Shown piece by piece: positions 8,148 to 16,320 of a stretch of DNA of 64,000 bases. The notes beneath the pieces are model-generated. The model had not been told where the DNA came from, did no database searches, and was given only the letters and a program-made list of their open reading frames with translations. A program made the position numbers and the translations under genes. Numbering within the stretch: position 1 is the stretch's first letter; each line of letters begins with the position of its first letter. Source of the DNA: Rhodospirillaceae bacterium (GTDB taxonomy: Bacteria; Pseudomonadota; Alphaproteobacteria; Rhodospirillales; Rhodospirillaceae); NCBI GenBank assembly GCA_947476925.1, contig CANJSF010000007.1, forward strand, positions 88,570-152,569. Direction: 5' to 3'.

Positions 8148-9809
8148 CTATTTTTCTGCAGTAACGTGTTTGAATTGCTCGCGGAGCTTGGTCTTTTGGA
8201 TTTTGCCGGTGGGGCCGAGGGGAATTGCATCCACAAAGGCGATGCCATCTGGCAACCACCATTTCGGCACTTTGGTCTCAAGATAGGTGTTCATGGCCTC
8301 CAAACTGGGCTTTTCAGCACCTTTGGCCACACAAATCAGGTAGGGCCGTTCCAGCCATTTGGCATGGGGAATGCCGATGACGGCGGCATGGGCTATTAAC
8401 GGGTGACCAAGGGCGGCGTTTTCCAGGTCTACCGAACTGATCCATTCCCCCCCCGATTTGATCACGTCTTTGGCCCGGTCGGTAATATGCATGTAGCCGT
8501 CGGCGTCGATGGTGGCGATATCGCCGGTGTCAAACCAACCATCGGCGGTCAAAGTATCCGAGTCGGATTTGAAATAGGATTTCGCGATCCACGGGCCCCG
8601 CACTTGCAAATGCCCGGGCGTTTGCCCGTTATGGGGAAGGAGCGCGCCCTCTGCATCGACGATGCGCATGTCAACGCCGTAAACAACGCGTCCCTGTTTT
8701 AGTTTTTGCGGCATCACGGCGGCACGCGGCCTGTCGAGAAACTTTGGCTTCAGCGTGTTGACCACACCCAAGGGCGACATCTCGGTCATGCCCCATGCAT
8801 GATTCACTTGAATGCCAAACTCGGACTCATAGGCTTCGATCAACATTTCCGACGCTGCCGCGCCGCCAATCAAAATGCGTTTCAATGCTTTGGGTTTGCG
8901 GCCTCTTTCGCGCATGGTGGCTAGCAGGGCCATCCACACCGTTGGCACGCCCTGCGAACAAGTGACGTTTTCGCTATCCATGAGTTCAAATAAATTCGGC
9001 CCATCTAAATGCCGACCCGGCATAATCAATGTCGCGCCGCTCATAGGGCACGCGTAGGGCAGCCCCCACGCATTGACGTGAAACATCGGCACAATGGGCA
9101 ATACGCGATCATGCACATCCAGCGCCATGGTTGCCGTCATGCAGCAAGCGAACGAATGCAGCACCAGCGAACGGTGGCTATACAGCACGCCTTTGGGGTG
9201 TCCTGTGGTGCCCGAGGTGTAACACAAAGATGCTGCGGTGTTTTCGTCAAACTCGGGCCAGTCGTAATTCTCGCTGTGCCCGGCGATCATCTCTTCGTAA
9301 GTGAGAACATCTGATAGTTCGGGGTGATTGGGCCGATGCGAGGCATCGGTCAACACCACGCGGGCCAGTAGGCTTTTGCTGCCTTTGCAGGTTTCGGCCA
9401 CGGCATCGGCAAACGTCAGATCGAAAAACAACACGCGATCTTCGGCATGCTCCAGGATGTAGCGCATCTGTTCGGTCGACAGGCGCGGATTGATCGTGTG
9501 GCAAATGGCGCCGATGCCCGCGACGGCAAAATACAGTTCCATGTGTCGTGCCGTGTTCCACGCCAGCGTGGCGACGCGGTCGCCGGGTTTAATGCCTAAC
9601 GCAATCAGTGCGTTGGCCAGTTGTTGCGTACGTCGCAACATGCTTGCGTAAGTCGCTCGATGGATCGGCCCCTCGACACTGCGCGTGATAATCTCTGTAT
9701 CGGAATGGAAGTGCGCGGCGTATGTGAGCAGCGGCGCGACCAACAATGGTCGATCCATCATCAGCCCCGGGATTGCGCCCGGCATAAATTCCAATTTTCC
9801 TCGCGTCAT
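8148..9809 (-). CDS. Acyl-CoA synthetase (AMP-forming), medium/long-chain type
   Basis: 553 residues. The P-loop-like motif YTSGTTGHPKGV, the TEMSPLG adenine-binding segment, WFDTGDIATID and the C-terminal PTGKIQK lysine are all present. They define an ANL-superfamily ligase that adenylates a carboxylic acid and transfers it to CoA. The overall pattern is that of fatty-acyl or aryl-acyl ligases of the DmdB/AlkK-like group. The start at 9809 follows GGGGAGAG; an upstream in-frame start at 9845 would run into the regulator gene. It lies 22 bases downstream of the Lrp/AsnC gene on the same strand, so the regulator and ligase form an operon. DmdB-like members activate 3-methylmercaptopropionate, which would fit the sulfur-amino-acid flavour of the divergent operon, but this specificity is not shown by the sequence. 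Confidence 0.87.
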   Translation of the reverse strand: MTRGKLEFMPGAIPGLMMDRPLLVAPLLTYAAHFHSDTEIITRSVEGPIHRATYASMLRRTQQLANALIALGIKPGDRVATLAWNTARHMELYFAVAGIGAICHTINPRLSTEQMRYILEHAEDRVLFFDLTFADAVAETCKGSKSLLARVVLTDASHRPNHPELSDVLTYEEMIAGHSENYDWPEFDENTAASLCYTSGTTGHPKGVLYSHRSLVLHSFACCMTATMALDVHDRVLPIVPMFHVNAWGLPYACPMSGATLIMPGRHLDGPNLFELMDSENVTCSQGVPTVWMALLATMRERGRKPKALKRILIGGAAASEMLIEAYESEFGIQVNHAWGMTEMSPLGVVNTLKPKFLDRPRAAVMPQKLKQGRVVYGVDMRIVDAEGALLPHNGQTPGHLQVRGPWIAKSYFKSDSDTLTADGWFDTGDIATIDADGYMHITDRAKDVIKSGGEWISSVDLENAALGHPLIAHAAVIGIPHAKWLERPYLICVAKGAEKPSLEAMNTYLETKVPKWWLPDGIAFVDAIPLGPTGKIQKTKLREQFKHVTAEK

Positions 9810-9831
9810 CGTTCTCTCCCCGACGTGTATG

Positions 9832-10320
9832 CTAGCGGCTCTCATCGGAAATAGGGAGCGGAAGGGCAGTTCGAAAGCTCACTTGTTTGAGGGCAAAGCT
9901 CGATTGGATACTGGCAATGACCGGAATGCGGGTGAGGTGTTCTTTCAAGAAGCGCTCGTAGGCGGCCAAATCTGCGGTGACCACGCGTAATAAATAGTCC
10001 GCCGTGCCGGTCATGAGGTAGCATTCCATCACTTCCGGCAGGGCGCGAATTCGACCCTCAAAATCCTCCAGCGCCCGCTCGGATTGCTCTTTCAGTGTCA
10101 CGGAAATGAACACGCTAACCGGCAGACCGATCATGTTCTGGTCGATCAGCGTCATGTAGCCTTTGATCACGCCGCTGTCTTCGAGCTGGCGCATGCGTCG
10201 CAAGCACGGCGAGGCCGACAATCCCACACGCTCAGCCAAATCGACGTTACTCAGGCGGGCGTTTTCCTGCATGGTCTGCAGCAGCCGAAGATCTGTGGCA
10301 TCTAGTGTGCTTTTTGGCAT
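9832..10320 (-). CDS. Lrp/AsnC family transcriptional regulator
   Basis: 162 residues. The N-terminal winged helix-turn-helix (residues about 8-60: DLRLLQTMQENARLSNVDLA, then LSASPCLRRMRQLE) and the C-terminal RAM ligand domain (about 68-150, with YLMTGTADYLLRV) are intact. Lrp-type proteins bind amino acids and wrap DNA as octamers. The gene is divergent from the dehydrogenase E1 gene at 10448. In Pseudomonas putida the Lrp-type regulator MdeR controls a methionine gamma-lyase gene and mdeB, an E1 homologue; the same regulator/E1 pairing here suggests local control of 10448-13963. The AT-rich 127-base spacer is the likely operator. Confidence 0.92.
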   Translation of the reverse strand: MPKSTLDATDLRLLQTMQENARLSNVDLAERVGLSASPCLRRMRQLEDSGVIKGYMTLIDQNMIGLPVSVFISVTLKEQSERALEDFEGRIRALPEVMECYLMTGTADYLLRVVTADLAAYERFLKEHLTRIPVIASIQSSFALKQVSFRTALPLPISDESR

Positions 10321-10447
10321 AAATCACCAATATTGATTTAATTATTTATATTATATTGCCAATACAGAACAATTACAGCAAGGAAAAGCAAGGACCTGCC
10401 CCAGACGATGCGTTTACCATCGGGCCTTCCTCGGGGAAGGGTGGGCG
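10321..10447. promoter_or_regulatory. Divergent lrp / E1 control region
   Basis: This spacer is strikingly AT-rich between 10321 and 10375, unlike its surroundings. CCAATA occurs twice in the same orientation, at 10327-10332 and 10359-10364, 32 bases apart or about three helical turns. Lrp-family octamers bind phased, AT-rich, loosely conserved sites, so this is a reasonable operator for the divergent Lrp-type gene. Two promoters must lie here but no clear -35/-10 pair stands out. The last 25 bases hold a hairpin, listed separately. Confidence 0.5.
10425..10440 (+). promoter_or_regulatory. Hairpin covering the ribosome binding site of the E1 gene
   Basis: CCTTCC (10425-10430) and GGAAGG (10435-10440) are perfect complements around a TCGG loop. 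The 3' arm is itself the Shine-Dalgarno sequence, 7 bases before the ATG at 10448. In the mRNA this stem would hide the ribosome binding site. Whether it acts in regulation is inference. Confidence 0.45.
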
Positions 10448-12814
10448 ATGATTTCAGCGCAAGAACTGGCGAAGCTCAAAACACTTGAGAAAAAGATTCT
10501 GTGGCTGGCGACGTGGATGATTCACAACGCCAACAACATTCGCGACAACAAAGACGGCATCAAAGTTGGTGGCCATCAAGCGTCGTGTGCCTCGTTGGTC
10601 ACCGTTATGACGGCGCTTTATTTGCATACCCTCCGTCCACAAGACCGCGTGGCGGTAAAGCCGCATGCCGGACCGATTTTTCACGCCATCCAATATTTGC
10701 TGGGCAATCAAAATTTAGAACGGATGCAGAACTTCCGCGCGTTTGGCGGAGTGCAGCCTTATCCGTCGCGCACCAAAGATAAAGCCGACGTGGATTTTTC
10801 AACAGGCTCAGTGGGCTTGGGTGTGGCCGAGACTTTGTTTGCCTCGCTGGTGCAGGACTATATCCATCATCACGACCTCGCGCAGGCCACGCCCGGCCGC
10901 ATGATCGCGTTGTTGGGCGACGCCGAGTTGGACGAGGGCAACATCTACGAAGCCTTGCTGGAGGGCTGGAAGCACGAAGTTAAAAACGTATGGTGGATTG
11001 TCGACTACAACCGCCAAAGTTTGGACGGGGTGGTGAATGACCAGTTGTTCAAACGCATTGCCGGGTTCTTCGAAACCGTCGACTGGAATGTCATCCTTCT
11101 CAAGTATGGTCTTAAGTTGGAAGCCGCCTTCAAAACACCGATCGGGCCGGCGCTGAAAGCCTGGATCGATGATTGTCCAAACCAACTTTATTCGGCGCTC
11201 ACATTCCAAGGGGGTGCGGCTTGGCGCGAGCATCTCAGTCGCGACTTGAAAACCGAGAAAGGTCTCGACGCATTCTTGAAGTCGCACGACGACGCCAGCT
11301 TGCATGCGCTGATGACCAACCTTGGCGGCCACGACATGGAAGCGATCATTCGCGGGTTCGAACAAGCGGCCAAAAGCGATACGCCGACGTGTTTTATTGC
11401 CTACACGATCAAAGGCTTCGGCTTGCCGCTGGCGGGGCATAAAGACAATCACGCCGGCATCATGAATGACGATCAAGTCGCCAAGTTCCAACGCGAACTG
11501 GGTGTTGCCGAAGGCCAAGAGTGGCAGCCCTTTGCAGGTCTTGACAGCCAAGAGAAAAATTTACGCGCATTCCTCGACGCTGTGCCGTTCAAAGCCCGCG
11601 TGACGCGCGAGAAAAAAACCACCACAGCCGAAGTGGTGCCGGTGCACGAATTGTTGCCGCCCAAGGGCGAGCGCATGACCACCCAAGAAGCCTTTGGCAA
11701 GATCATGAATGAGTTGGGCAAAGGTGACACGCCGCTTGCTGCGCGCGTGGTCACCACATCGCCCGATGTCACCGTGTCCACCAACCTCGGCGGTTGGGTC
11801 AATCAGCGCAGTCCGTTCCACACCAAACGCCGCGAAGATATTTTTCGGCAAATGCACGTGCCCTCGCCGCAGAAATGGGCGCAAGACCCCAAAGGCCAGC
11901 ACATCGAGCTGGGGATTGCCGAGAATAATCTGTTTTTGCTGTTAGGTGCGCTGGGGCTGTCGGCCGATCTATTTGATGCCCGCCTCTTGCCCGTGGGCAC
12001 GTTGTACGATCCGTTCATCGCGCGCGGTCTCGATGCGCTAACCTATGCGGCCTACCAAGATGCGCGTTTCATGTTGGTGTCGACACCGTCGGGCATCACG
12101 CTGGGGGCCGAAGGTGGCGCGCATCAATCGGTGTTCACGCCGCTGATCGGCATTGGTCATGCCAACTTGGCCTATTACGAACCTGCCTATGCCGATGAGT
12201 TGGCCGCGATCATGACCTGGGGTTTTGAGCACATGCAAAAGCCCGAGGGGTCTTCGATTTATTTGCGCCTGTCGACGCGGCCTCTGGTACAGCCCGCCCG
12301 CGCCATGACGCCCGATTTGCGTGCTGATATTTTATCGGGCGCATATTGGGTCAAACGCCCGGCCCCTGGGGCTGAGTTTGTCTTGGCCTATTGCGGCGTC
12401 ACCGCGCCTGAAGCGCAAGCGGCAATTGACGCGATGGTCGATGACATTCCGGGCGCAGGCCTGCTGGCCATCACCTCGCCAGATCGACTCCATGCGGGAT
12501 TTCGCGCGGCTGCTCAAGCGCGTCGGGCGGGAAACCAAACTGCACAAAGCGCTATTGAGAAACTGTTGGCTCAGCTATCGCCCCAGGCGGCAATCGTCAC
12601 AGTTCATGACGGTCATCCGGCGGCGCTGGGTTGGCTCGGCTCCGTGCGCGGACATCGGTGCCAAGCCTTGGGTGTAGATCGGTTCGGGCAGGCAGGCGAT
12701 ATTGCCGCGCTCTACCGCGAATACGGAATCGATACCGACAGCGTCATCGACGCCGTCGCGGATGTTATTTTAGCCGAATCCCGAGCTTTCGTTCCTCGGC
12801 TCGCGGCAGAATAA
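10448..12814 (+). CDS. Homodimeric-type 2-oxoacid (pyruvate-like) dehydrogenase E1 component
   Basis: 788 residues, close in plan to AceE but about 100 shorter. The thiamine-diphosphate motif begins at G157-D158 and ends at N188 (GDAELDEGN...VDYN). The C-terminal half holds the pyrimidine-binding and transketolase C domains (GIAENNLFLLLGALG; VGTLYDPFIARGLDAL; TPSGITLGAEGGAHQS). E1 enzymes decarboxylate 2-oxo acids and pass the acyl group to an E2 lipoyl protein; no E2 or E3 is in the window. MdeB of Pseudomonas putida is a homologue thought to use 2-oxobutyrate from methionine breakdown, and the divergent Lrp gene supports that comparison. The alternative is a stand-alone pyruvate dehydrogenase E1. 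Confidence 0.85.
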   Translation: MISAQELAKLKTLEKKILWLATWMIHNANNIRDNKDGIKVGGHQASCASLVTVMTALYLHTLRPQDRVAVKPHAGPIFHAIQYLLGNQNLERMQNFRAFGGVQPYPSRTKDKADVDFSTGSVGLGVAETLFASLVQDYIHHHDLAQATPGRMIALLGDAELDEGNIYEALLEGWKHEVKNVWWIVDYNRQSLDGVVNDQLFKRIAGFFETVDWNVILLKYGLKLEAAFKTPIGPALKAWIDDCPNQLYSALTFQGGAAWREHLSRDLKTEKGLDAFLKSHDDASLHALMTNLGGHDMEAIIRGFEQAAKSDTPTCFIAYTIKGFGLPLAGHKDNHAGIMNDDQVAKFQRELGVAEGQEWQPFAGLDSQEKNLRAFLDAVPFKARVTREKKTTTAEVVPVHELLPPKGERMTTQEAFGKIMNELGKGDTPLAARVVTTSPDVTVSTNLGGWVNQRSPFHTKRREDIFRQMHVPSPQKWAQDPKGQHIELGIAENNLFLLLGALGLSADLFDARLLPVGTLYDPFIARGLDALTYAAYQDARFMLVSTPSGITLGAEGGAHQSVFTPLIGIGHANLAYYEPAYADELAAIMTWGFEHMQKPEGSSIYLRLSTRPLVQPARAMTPDLRADILSGAYWVKRPAPGAEFVLAYCGVTAPEAQAAIDAMVDDIPGAGLLAITSPDRLHAGFRAAAQARRAGNQTAQSAIEKLLAQLSPQAAIVTVHDGHPAALGWLGSVRGHRCQALGVDRFGQAGDIAALYREYGIDTDSVIDAVADVILAESRAFVPRLAAE

Positions 12815-12912
12815 CCTTCCACAATAATACCGAATAGCAGGAGAAATTCCTCTATACGGACATTCTGAACGGACGTTCTTCCCTTTGTCCGGCTAGTCAG
12901 CTATGAGCCCGC

Positions 12913-12928
12913 CACCCCGTATGGGGTG
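12913..12928 (+). repeat. Short inverted repeat before the cysteine-synthase-like gene
   Basis: CACCCC (12913-12918) and GGGGTG (12923-12928) flank GTAT. The hairpin lies 22 bases before the ATG at 12950, just ahead of the ribosome binding site (GAAGGG). The same 135-base spacer also has two direct copies of ACGGAC-TTCT at 12856-12866 and 12869-12879. There is no T-run, so it is not a terminator. It may be an operator or a leader structure; its role is unknown. Confidence 0.3.
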
Positions 12929-12949
12929 TTCATTTGAAGGGTTCTGTTC

Positions 12950-13963
12950 ATGGCTGAAATGCCACGCAACATTGCAGCCGTCACATCGCTGACGGGTCAT
13001 ACGCCGCTGTTGCAGATTTGGTATCAATACAATGGCCAGCAACGTTCGTTGTTCGCCAAGCTCGAATCCATGAATATGACCGGGTCCATCAAGGACCGCA
13101 TGGCCTGCTACATCATTCGCCAAGCGTATGGTGCAGGTACGCTGAAGCCCGGCGACACTATTGTTGAAGCCACCAGCGGTAACACCGGAATTTCGTTTTC
13201 AGCCATCGGCACCGCGCTGGGCCATAAAGTGCGCATCTTCATGCCCAGTTGGATGAGTCGCGAGCGCAAAGACCTGATCACCAGTTTTGGTGCCGAGGTG
13301 GTGGATGTCACGCCCGAGCAAGGCGGCTTCTTAGGTTCCATCCGCATGGCCAATGACTGCGCCACAACAAACCCAAATGTGTTTTTACCGCGCCAATTCG
13401 ACAACACCGCCAACTGCGACGCGCATTACGAAACTACAGGGCCCGAGATCGAACGCCAGCTCGCGGCTGTCGGTCGGCTATGCGATGCGTTCGTGGCTGG
13501 TGTCGGCACCGGCGGAACAGTCATGGGCGTCGGGCGGTTTTTGCGCCGTGATGGCCGCAAGGTACGCATCCATCCGCTCGAGCCTTCTAACTCGCCAACG
13601 CTGTCGACCGGGCACAAAGTCGGCAAGCACCGCATTCAAGGCATATCCGACGAGTTCATACCGGCGATTTGCGAACTCAAAACACTCGATAGCATCATCG
13701 ACGTGTGGGATGGCGATGCCATTTTGATGGCACAAATGCTGTCGACCAAGCTCGGCCTCGGTGTCGGCATTTCATCGGGTGCGAATATGCTGGGCGCAAT
13801 ACGACTGGTGGAAGAGCTGGGCGGAAACGGGGCCACGGTCGTGACTGTATTTCCGGACTCGAACAAAAAATATCTGACCACCGATTTGTGCCGCTGCGAA
13901 GCCGTGCGTGACGACTATGTATCGCCACGCATTAAGGTCGAGAGCTTCAACGCAATAAGATAA
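12950..13963 (+). CDS. PLP-dependent cysteine synthase / cystathionine beta-synthase family enzyme
   Basis: 337 residues of fold-type II. K48 in MTGSIKDR is the Schiff-base lysine; SGNTG (76-80) binds the substrate carboxylate; GVGTGGTVMG, about residue 180, binds the PLP phosphate. The C-terminus (LTTDLCRCEAVRDDYV) differs from CysK and CysM, and there is no CBS or ACT domain. It follows the E1 gene by 135 bases and is probably coexpressed. Together they could form a 2-oxo acid from a sulfur or hydroxy amino acid and then oxidise it; that role is inferred. True O-acetylserine sulfhydrylase activity is an alternative. Its stop abuts the end of the convergent gene at 13964. Confidence 0.85.
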   Translation: MAEMPRNIAAVTSLTGHTPLLQIWYQYNGQQRSLFAKLESMNMTGSIKDRMACYIIRQAYGAGTLKPGDTIVEATSGNTGISFSAIGTALGHKVRIFMPSWMSRERKDLITSFGAEVVDVTPEQGGFLGSIRMANDCATTNPNVFLPRQFDNTANCDAHYETTGPEIERQLAAVGRLCDAFVAGVGTGGTVMGVGRFLRRDGRKVRIHPLEPSNSPTLSTGHKVGKHRIQGISDEFIPAICELKTLDSIIDVWDGDAILMAQMLSTKLGLGVGISSGANMLGAIRLVEELGGNGATVVTVFPDSNKKYLTTDLCRCEAVRDDYVSPRIKVESFNAIR

Positions 13964-14407
13964 TCAGAACTTTCTTATCAGCACCACGCCTGCCACCAGC
14001 ATCACCGCGCCGATAATGCGCCCAGCAGATAGCTCTTGCTGCGGGTAGTTCAGCCAACCAAACGTATCGCAAAGCAATGCTACGCCCACCTGCCCGGCGA
14101 TGACGGCCGCAAACGTGATCGATGCGCCAAGTTTCGGGGCTGAAAGCAACGTCGACATCACCACGGTTATTCCGCAAAATCCGCTAAACCAGGCCCACCA
14201 CGGCACGGCTGCAAATTGACTGGGTGTCGGCCACGGCGTGCGCAACGCTGTCATGGCCACCACCAGCGCCACAAGGCCCACACCAAAATTCACTCCCGTT
14301 GCAAAAATCGGTCCAGAGGTTTGCGCGCCGATCGAGGCATTCATCGCGGCCTGCAACGGCAACAAGCCGCCCGCCAATACGCAGACAAAGATTAGAACTG
14401 ATGACAC
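13964..14407 (-). CDS. DMT-family membrane protein, DUF606 (YdcZ) type
   Basis: 147 residues with five hydrophobic segments; the PLQAAMNASIG motif near the N-terminus and the closing IIGAVMLVAGVVLIRKF are typical of the DUF606 half-size transporters in the drug/metabolite superfamily. The GTG at 14407 has GGGAG six bases upstream; a TTG two codons earlier is too close to that site. The substrate is unknown. It stands alone on this strand, divergent from the lipoprotein gene. Confidence 0.78.
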   Translation of the reverse strand: MSSVLIFVCVLAGGLLPLQAAMNASIGAQTSGPIFATGVNFGVGLVALVVAMTALRTPWPTPSQFAAVPWWAWFSGFCGITVVMSTLLSAPKLGASITFAAVIAGQVGVALLCDTFGWLNYPQQELSAGRIIGAVMLVAGVVLIRKF

Positions 14408-14552
14408 CGTCAACTCCCACGCCTGATTCCGTCAAGAACGCATCCTGCCCGTTAGCGGCGACTTTGCCTATTGGGCGCGTTAACGAATTAGTTGCAAAAT
14501 TGCCCTAAGTTAGTTGCAATCAAAATTCTGCGTTTGTCGTGGGGACAAAGCG

Positions 14553-15281
14553 ATGGCGTTACGCGCAATAGGCACAACACGATTGTCGGCGATCGCGGCC
14601 ATTCTGGGCGTGGTACTGCTCGCGGGTTGTGACAATCCTCAAGCCGAGATCAAAGATCTGAAAAGCGTGGTGCAGCTCAATTATGGAGCGCACAAATACA
14701 AAGAGACGGCCAAAGCCGCGACCGATGGGCTGAAGCTGGCCCTGGCCAACTTGGGCCCAAAAAATCCCGACACTCTCTATTTCGCGCAAGCCATCTCCGA
14801 AGCCTACACCCAACTTGGCGATAAAAAGAATGCAGCGGTCGCGCTGAATCGCGAGATTGAACTGCGTGCCGGTGCGGGGCAGCCGGAAGACAAACTTCAA
14901 TCGCGGCGCACTTTTGCGATTAAGTTTGCCGAGGAATCGGGCGATCGTGCAACGGCCGCCAAGCAAGCTGTGGCCATCGCCAAAGCAATCGACATGAAAC
15001 GGGGCAAAGACCCGCAACCCGTCTATCGCCCCGAGACCAAATATCCGGTTGATTTGTATACGCGTGGCATACAGGGAGATGTCACAGTCTCGTACAGCAT
15101 CGATGCCAGTGGCGCCGTTCTGCAGGCCAAGGTGATCAAAGCTACGCCCAAGGACGTTTTTGATTCCATCGCTTTGTCCAGCTTTCTGACGTGGCGCTTC
15201 ACGCCGATGCTTGAAAACGGTGTGCCGGTGAAAAGTGCTGGCCACGAATTCACTATCATGTTCCGCACCGGCAAGAACTAA
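14553..15281 (+). CDS. Lipoprotein with TPR-like region and TonB C-terminal domain
   Basis: 242 residues from the ATG at 14553. The signal sequence ends in the lipobox L-L-A-G-C26, so the mature protein should be lipidated. Residues about 30-145 are helical and resemble TPR repeats (YGAHKYKETAKAATDGLKLALANLG; YFAQAISEAYTQLGDKKNAA). Residues about 155-240 match the TonB C-terminal fold (YPVDLYTRGIQGDVTVSYSID, then SFLTWRFTP). Ordinary TonB proteins are anchored by a transmembrane helix; here the anchor is lipid. No exbB, exbD or TonB-dependent receptor gene is present, so energy transduction is doubtful and a structural envelope role is possible. Confidence 0.82.
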   Translation: MALRAIGTTRLSAIAAILGVVLLAGCDNPQAEIKDLKSVVQLNYGAHKYKETAKAATDGLKLALANLGPKNPDTLYFAQAISEAYTQLGDKKNAAVALNREIELRAGAGQPEDKLQSRRTFAIKFAEESGDRATAAKQAVAIAKAIDMKRGKDPQPVYRPETKYPVDLYTRGIQGDVTVSYSIDASGAVLQAKVIKATPKDVFDSIALSSFLTWRFTPMLENGVPVKSAGHEFTIMFRTGKN

Positions 15282-15378
15282 GCTCGTCTCGTAGCCGGGC
15301 CATTGGGCGCGGCACATATCGATTTTCCGATAACTATAATCGCCCCAATCCGGTATGCTGACGCCAGGGTGAGGGAAC

Positions 15379-16296
15379 ATGGCAAAGTCAGCGTCGGAAA
15401 AACTTGGCATCCAAGGCTTAGGTTGGATTGTGCGTCGATCGCTACAAACGCCCGCAAGTCTCACACCATTTTATCAAGCCGCCTTCGGATTACGCCAATT
15501 GCGCCCCGCAGCCGCAACCGGCAGCGTGATGTTGTGGTCGGGCGACATCGTGATGTTCGAGGCAAATACGTTAGTGCTGGGCAGCGACACGCTCGCCCGC
15601 AAGGGCGATTTTGATTTTGTCTTTCGCGCGCGCAATTTCGATGCCGCCAAAGCGGCAATTCTCAAGGCCGGTGCTGTTGTTGCCGATGAAAATCATGGCA
15701 ACGGCCGCAGGCTCTTTACGCGTGATCCCGATGGCATGAGTGTCGGCCTGTGGGAGGCCCACCGCGATAGTATTTTTCCGGCCGATGCTTTTGCAGACAA
15801 GCTTTGGCAATCAGGTGGTGTGACCCTGCCCGACACGCCGGCTTTGCCCAGCGCCCTTCAAGATATCGCCTCGATTAACCTCAAGGTTGCTGACCCTGTG
15901 GCGATGGCCGTCTTTTATCATGAAGCGCTCGGCCTCGAGATTTTAGGCGCGCCGAAATCTACAGGCGCCGTTCTGGCGTTGGGCAGAACGACGGTGCTCG
16001 AGTTGCATCCCGGCGGGGTTAAACGCGACGTGTTGAAAGATCGCAACGAATCGCCCGATGTGTGGATTTTGCGCGTGTATGACCACGACGGTTTGGTCGA
16101 TCGCTTCAGGAGCAAAAACGTTACTATTGTCAACCAAGTTTCCATTACCGGTGGCAAAATCACCTACGCGTCAGACCCCGAAGGCCACATGTTTGGCATC
16201 CAACAACGCACACGCGATTTATTGCCCGACGGCGCCAAAGATCGAATTGAAGATATAGTGGCTCGCAAATTGTGGGCCGAGCGCACCAACGAATAA
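15379..16296 (+). CDS. VOC-superfamily protein with two glyoxalase-like domains (1)
   Basis: 305 residues, two vicinal-oxygen-chelate modules: about 12-125 (GLGWIVRRS...LTPFYQAAFGL) and about 155-285 (INLKVADPVAMAVFYHEALGLEIL...DPEGHMFGIQQR). The usual metal ligands of glyoxalase I or extradiol dioxygenases are not evident in the first strands, so catalytic type is uncertain. It lies 24 bases upstream of a clear paralogue (16321-17214), so the two form an operon. Extradiol cleavage, isomerase or binding functions all remain possible. Confidence 0.82.
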   Translation: MAKSASEKLGIQGLGWIVRRSLQTPASLTPFYQAAFGLRQLRPAAATGSVMLWSGDIVMFEANTLVLGSDTLARKGDFDFVFRARNFDAAKAAILKAGAVVADENHGNGRRLFTRDPDGMSVGLWEAHRDSIFPADAFADKLWQSGGVTLPDTPALPSALQDIASINLKVADPVAMAVFYHEALGLEILGAPKSTGAVLALGRTTVLELHPGGVKRDVLKDRNESPDVWILRVYDHDGLVDRFRSKNVTIVNQVSITGGKITYASDPEGHMFGIQQRTRDLLPDGAKDRIEDIVARKLWAERTNE

Positions 16297-16320
16297 CGAT
16301 CATCCATTAAAGACGCATCC

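Noticed and set aside
8941..8970. Possible sigma-54 promoter (TTGGCACG then TGCG)
   Set aside because: Spacing of the GG and GC elements is wrong and it lies inside the acyl-CoA ligase gene.
10808..11551. 247-codon open frame on the minus strand
   Set aside because: Opposite the E1 gene; an antisense shadow favoured by the base composition.
14559..15464. 301-codon open frame on the minus strand
   Set aside because: It lies opposite the lipoprotein gene, whose signal peptide and TonB domain are convincing; the antisense product has no coherent pattern.
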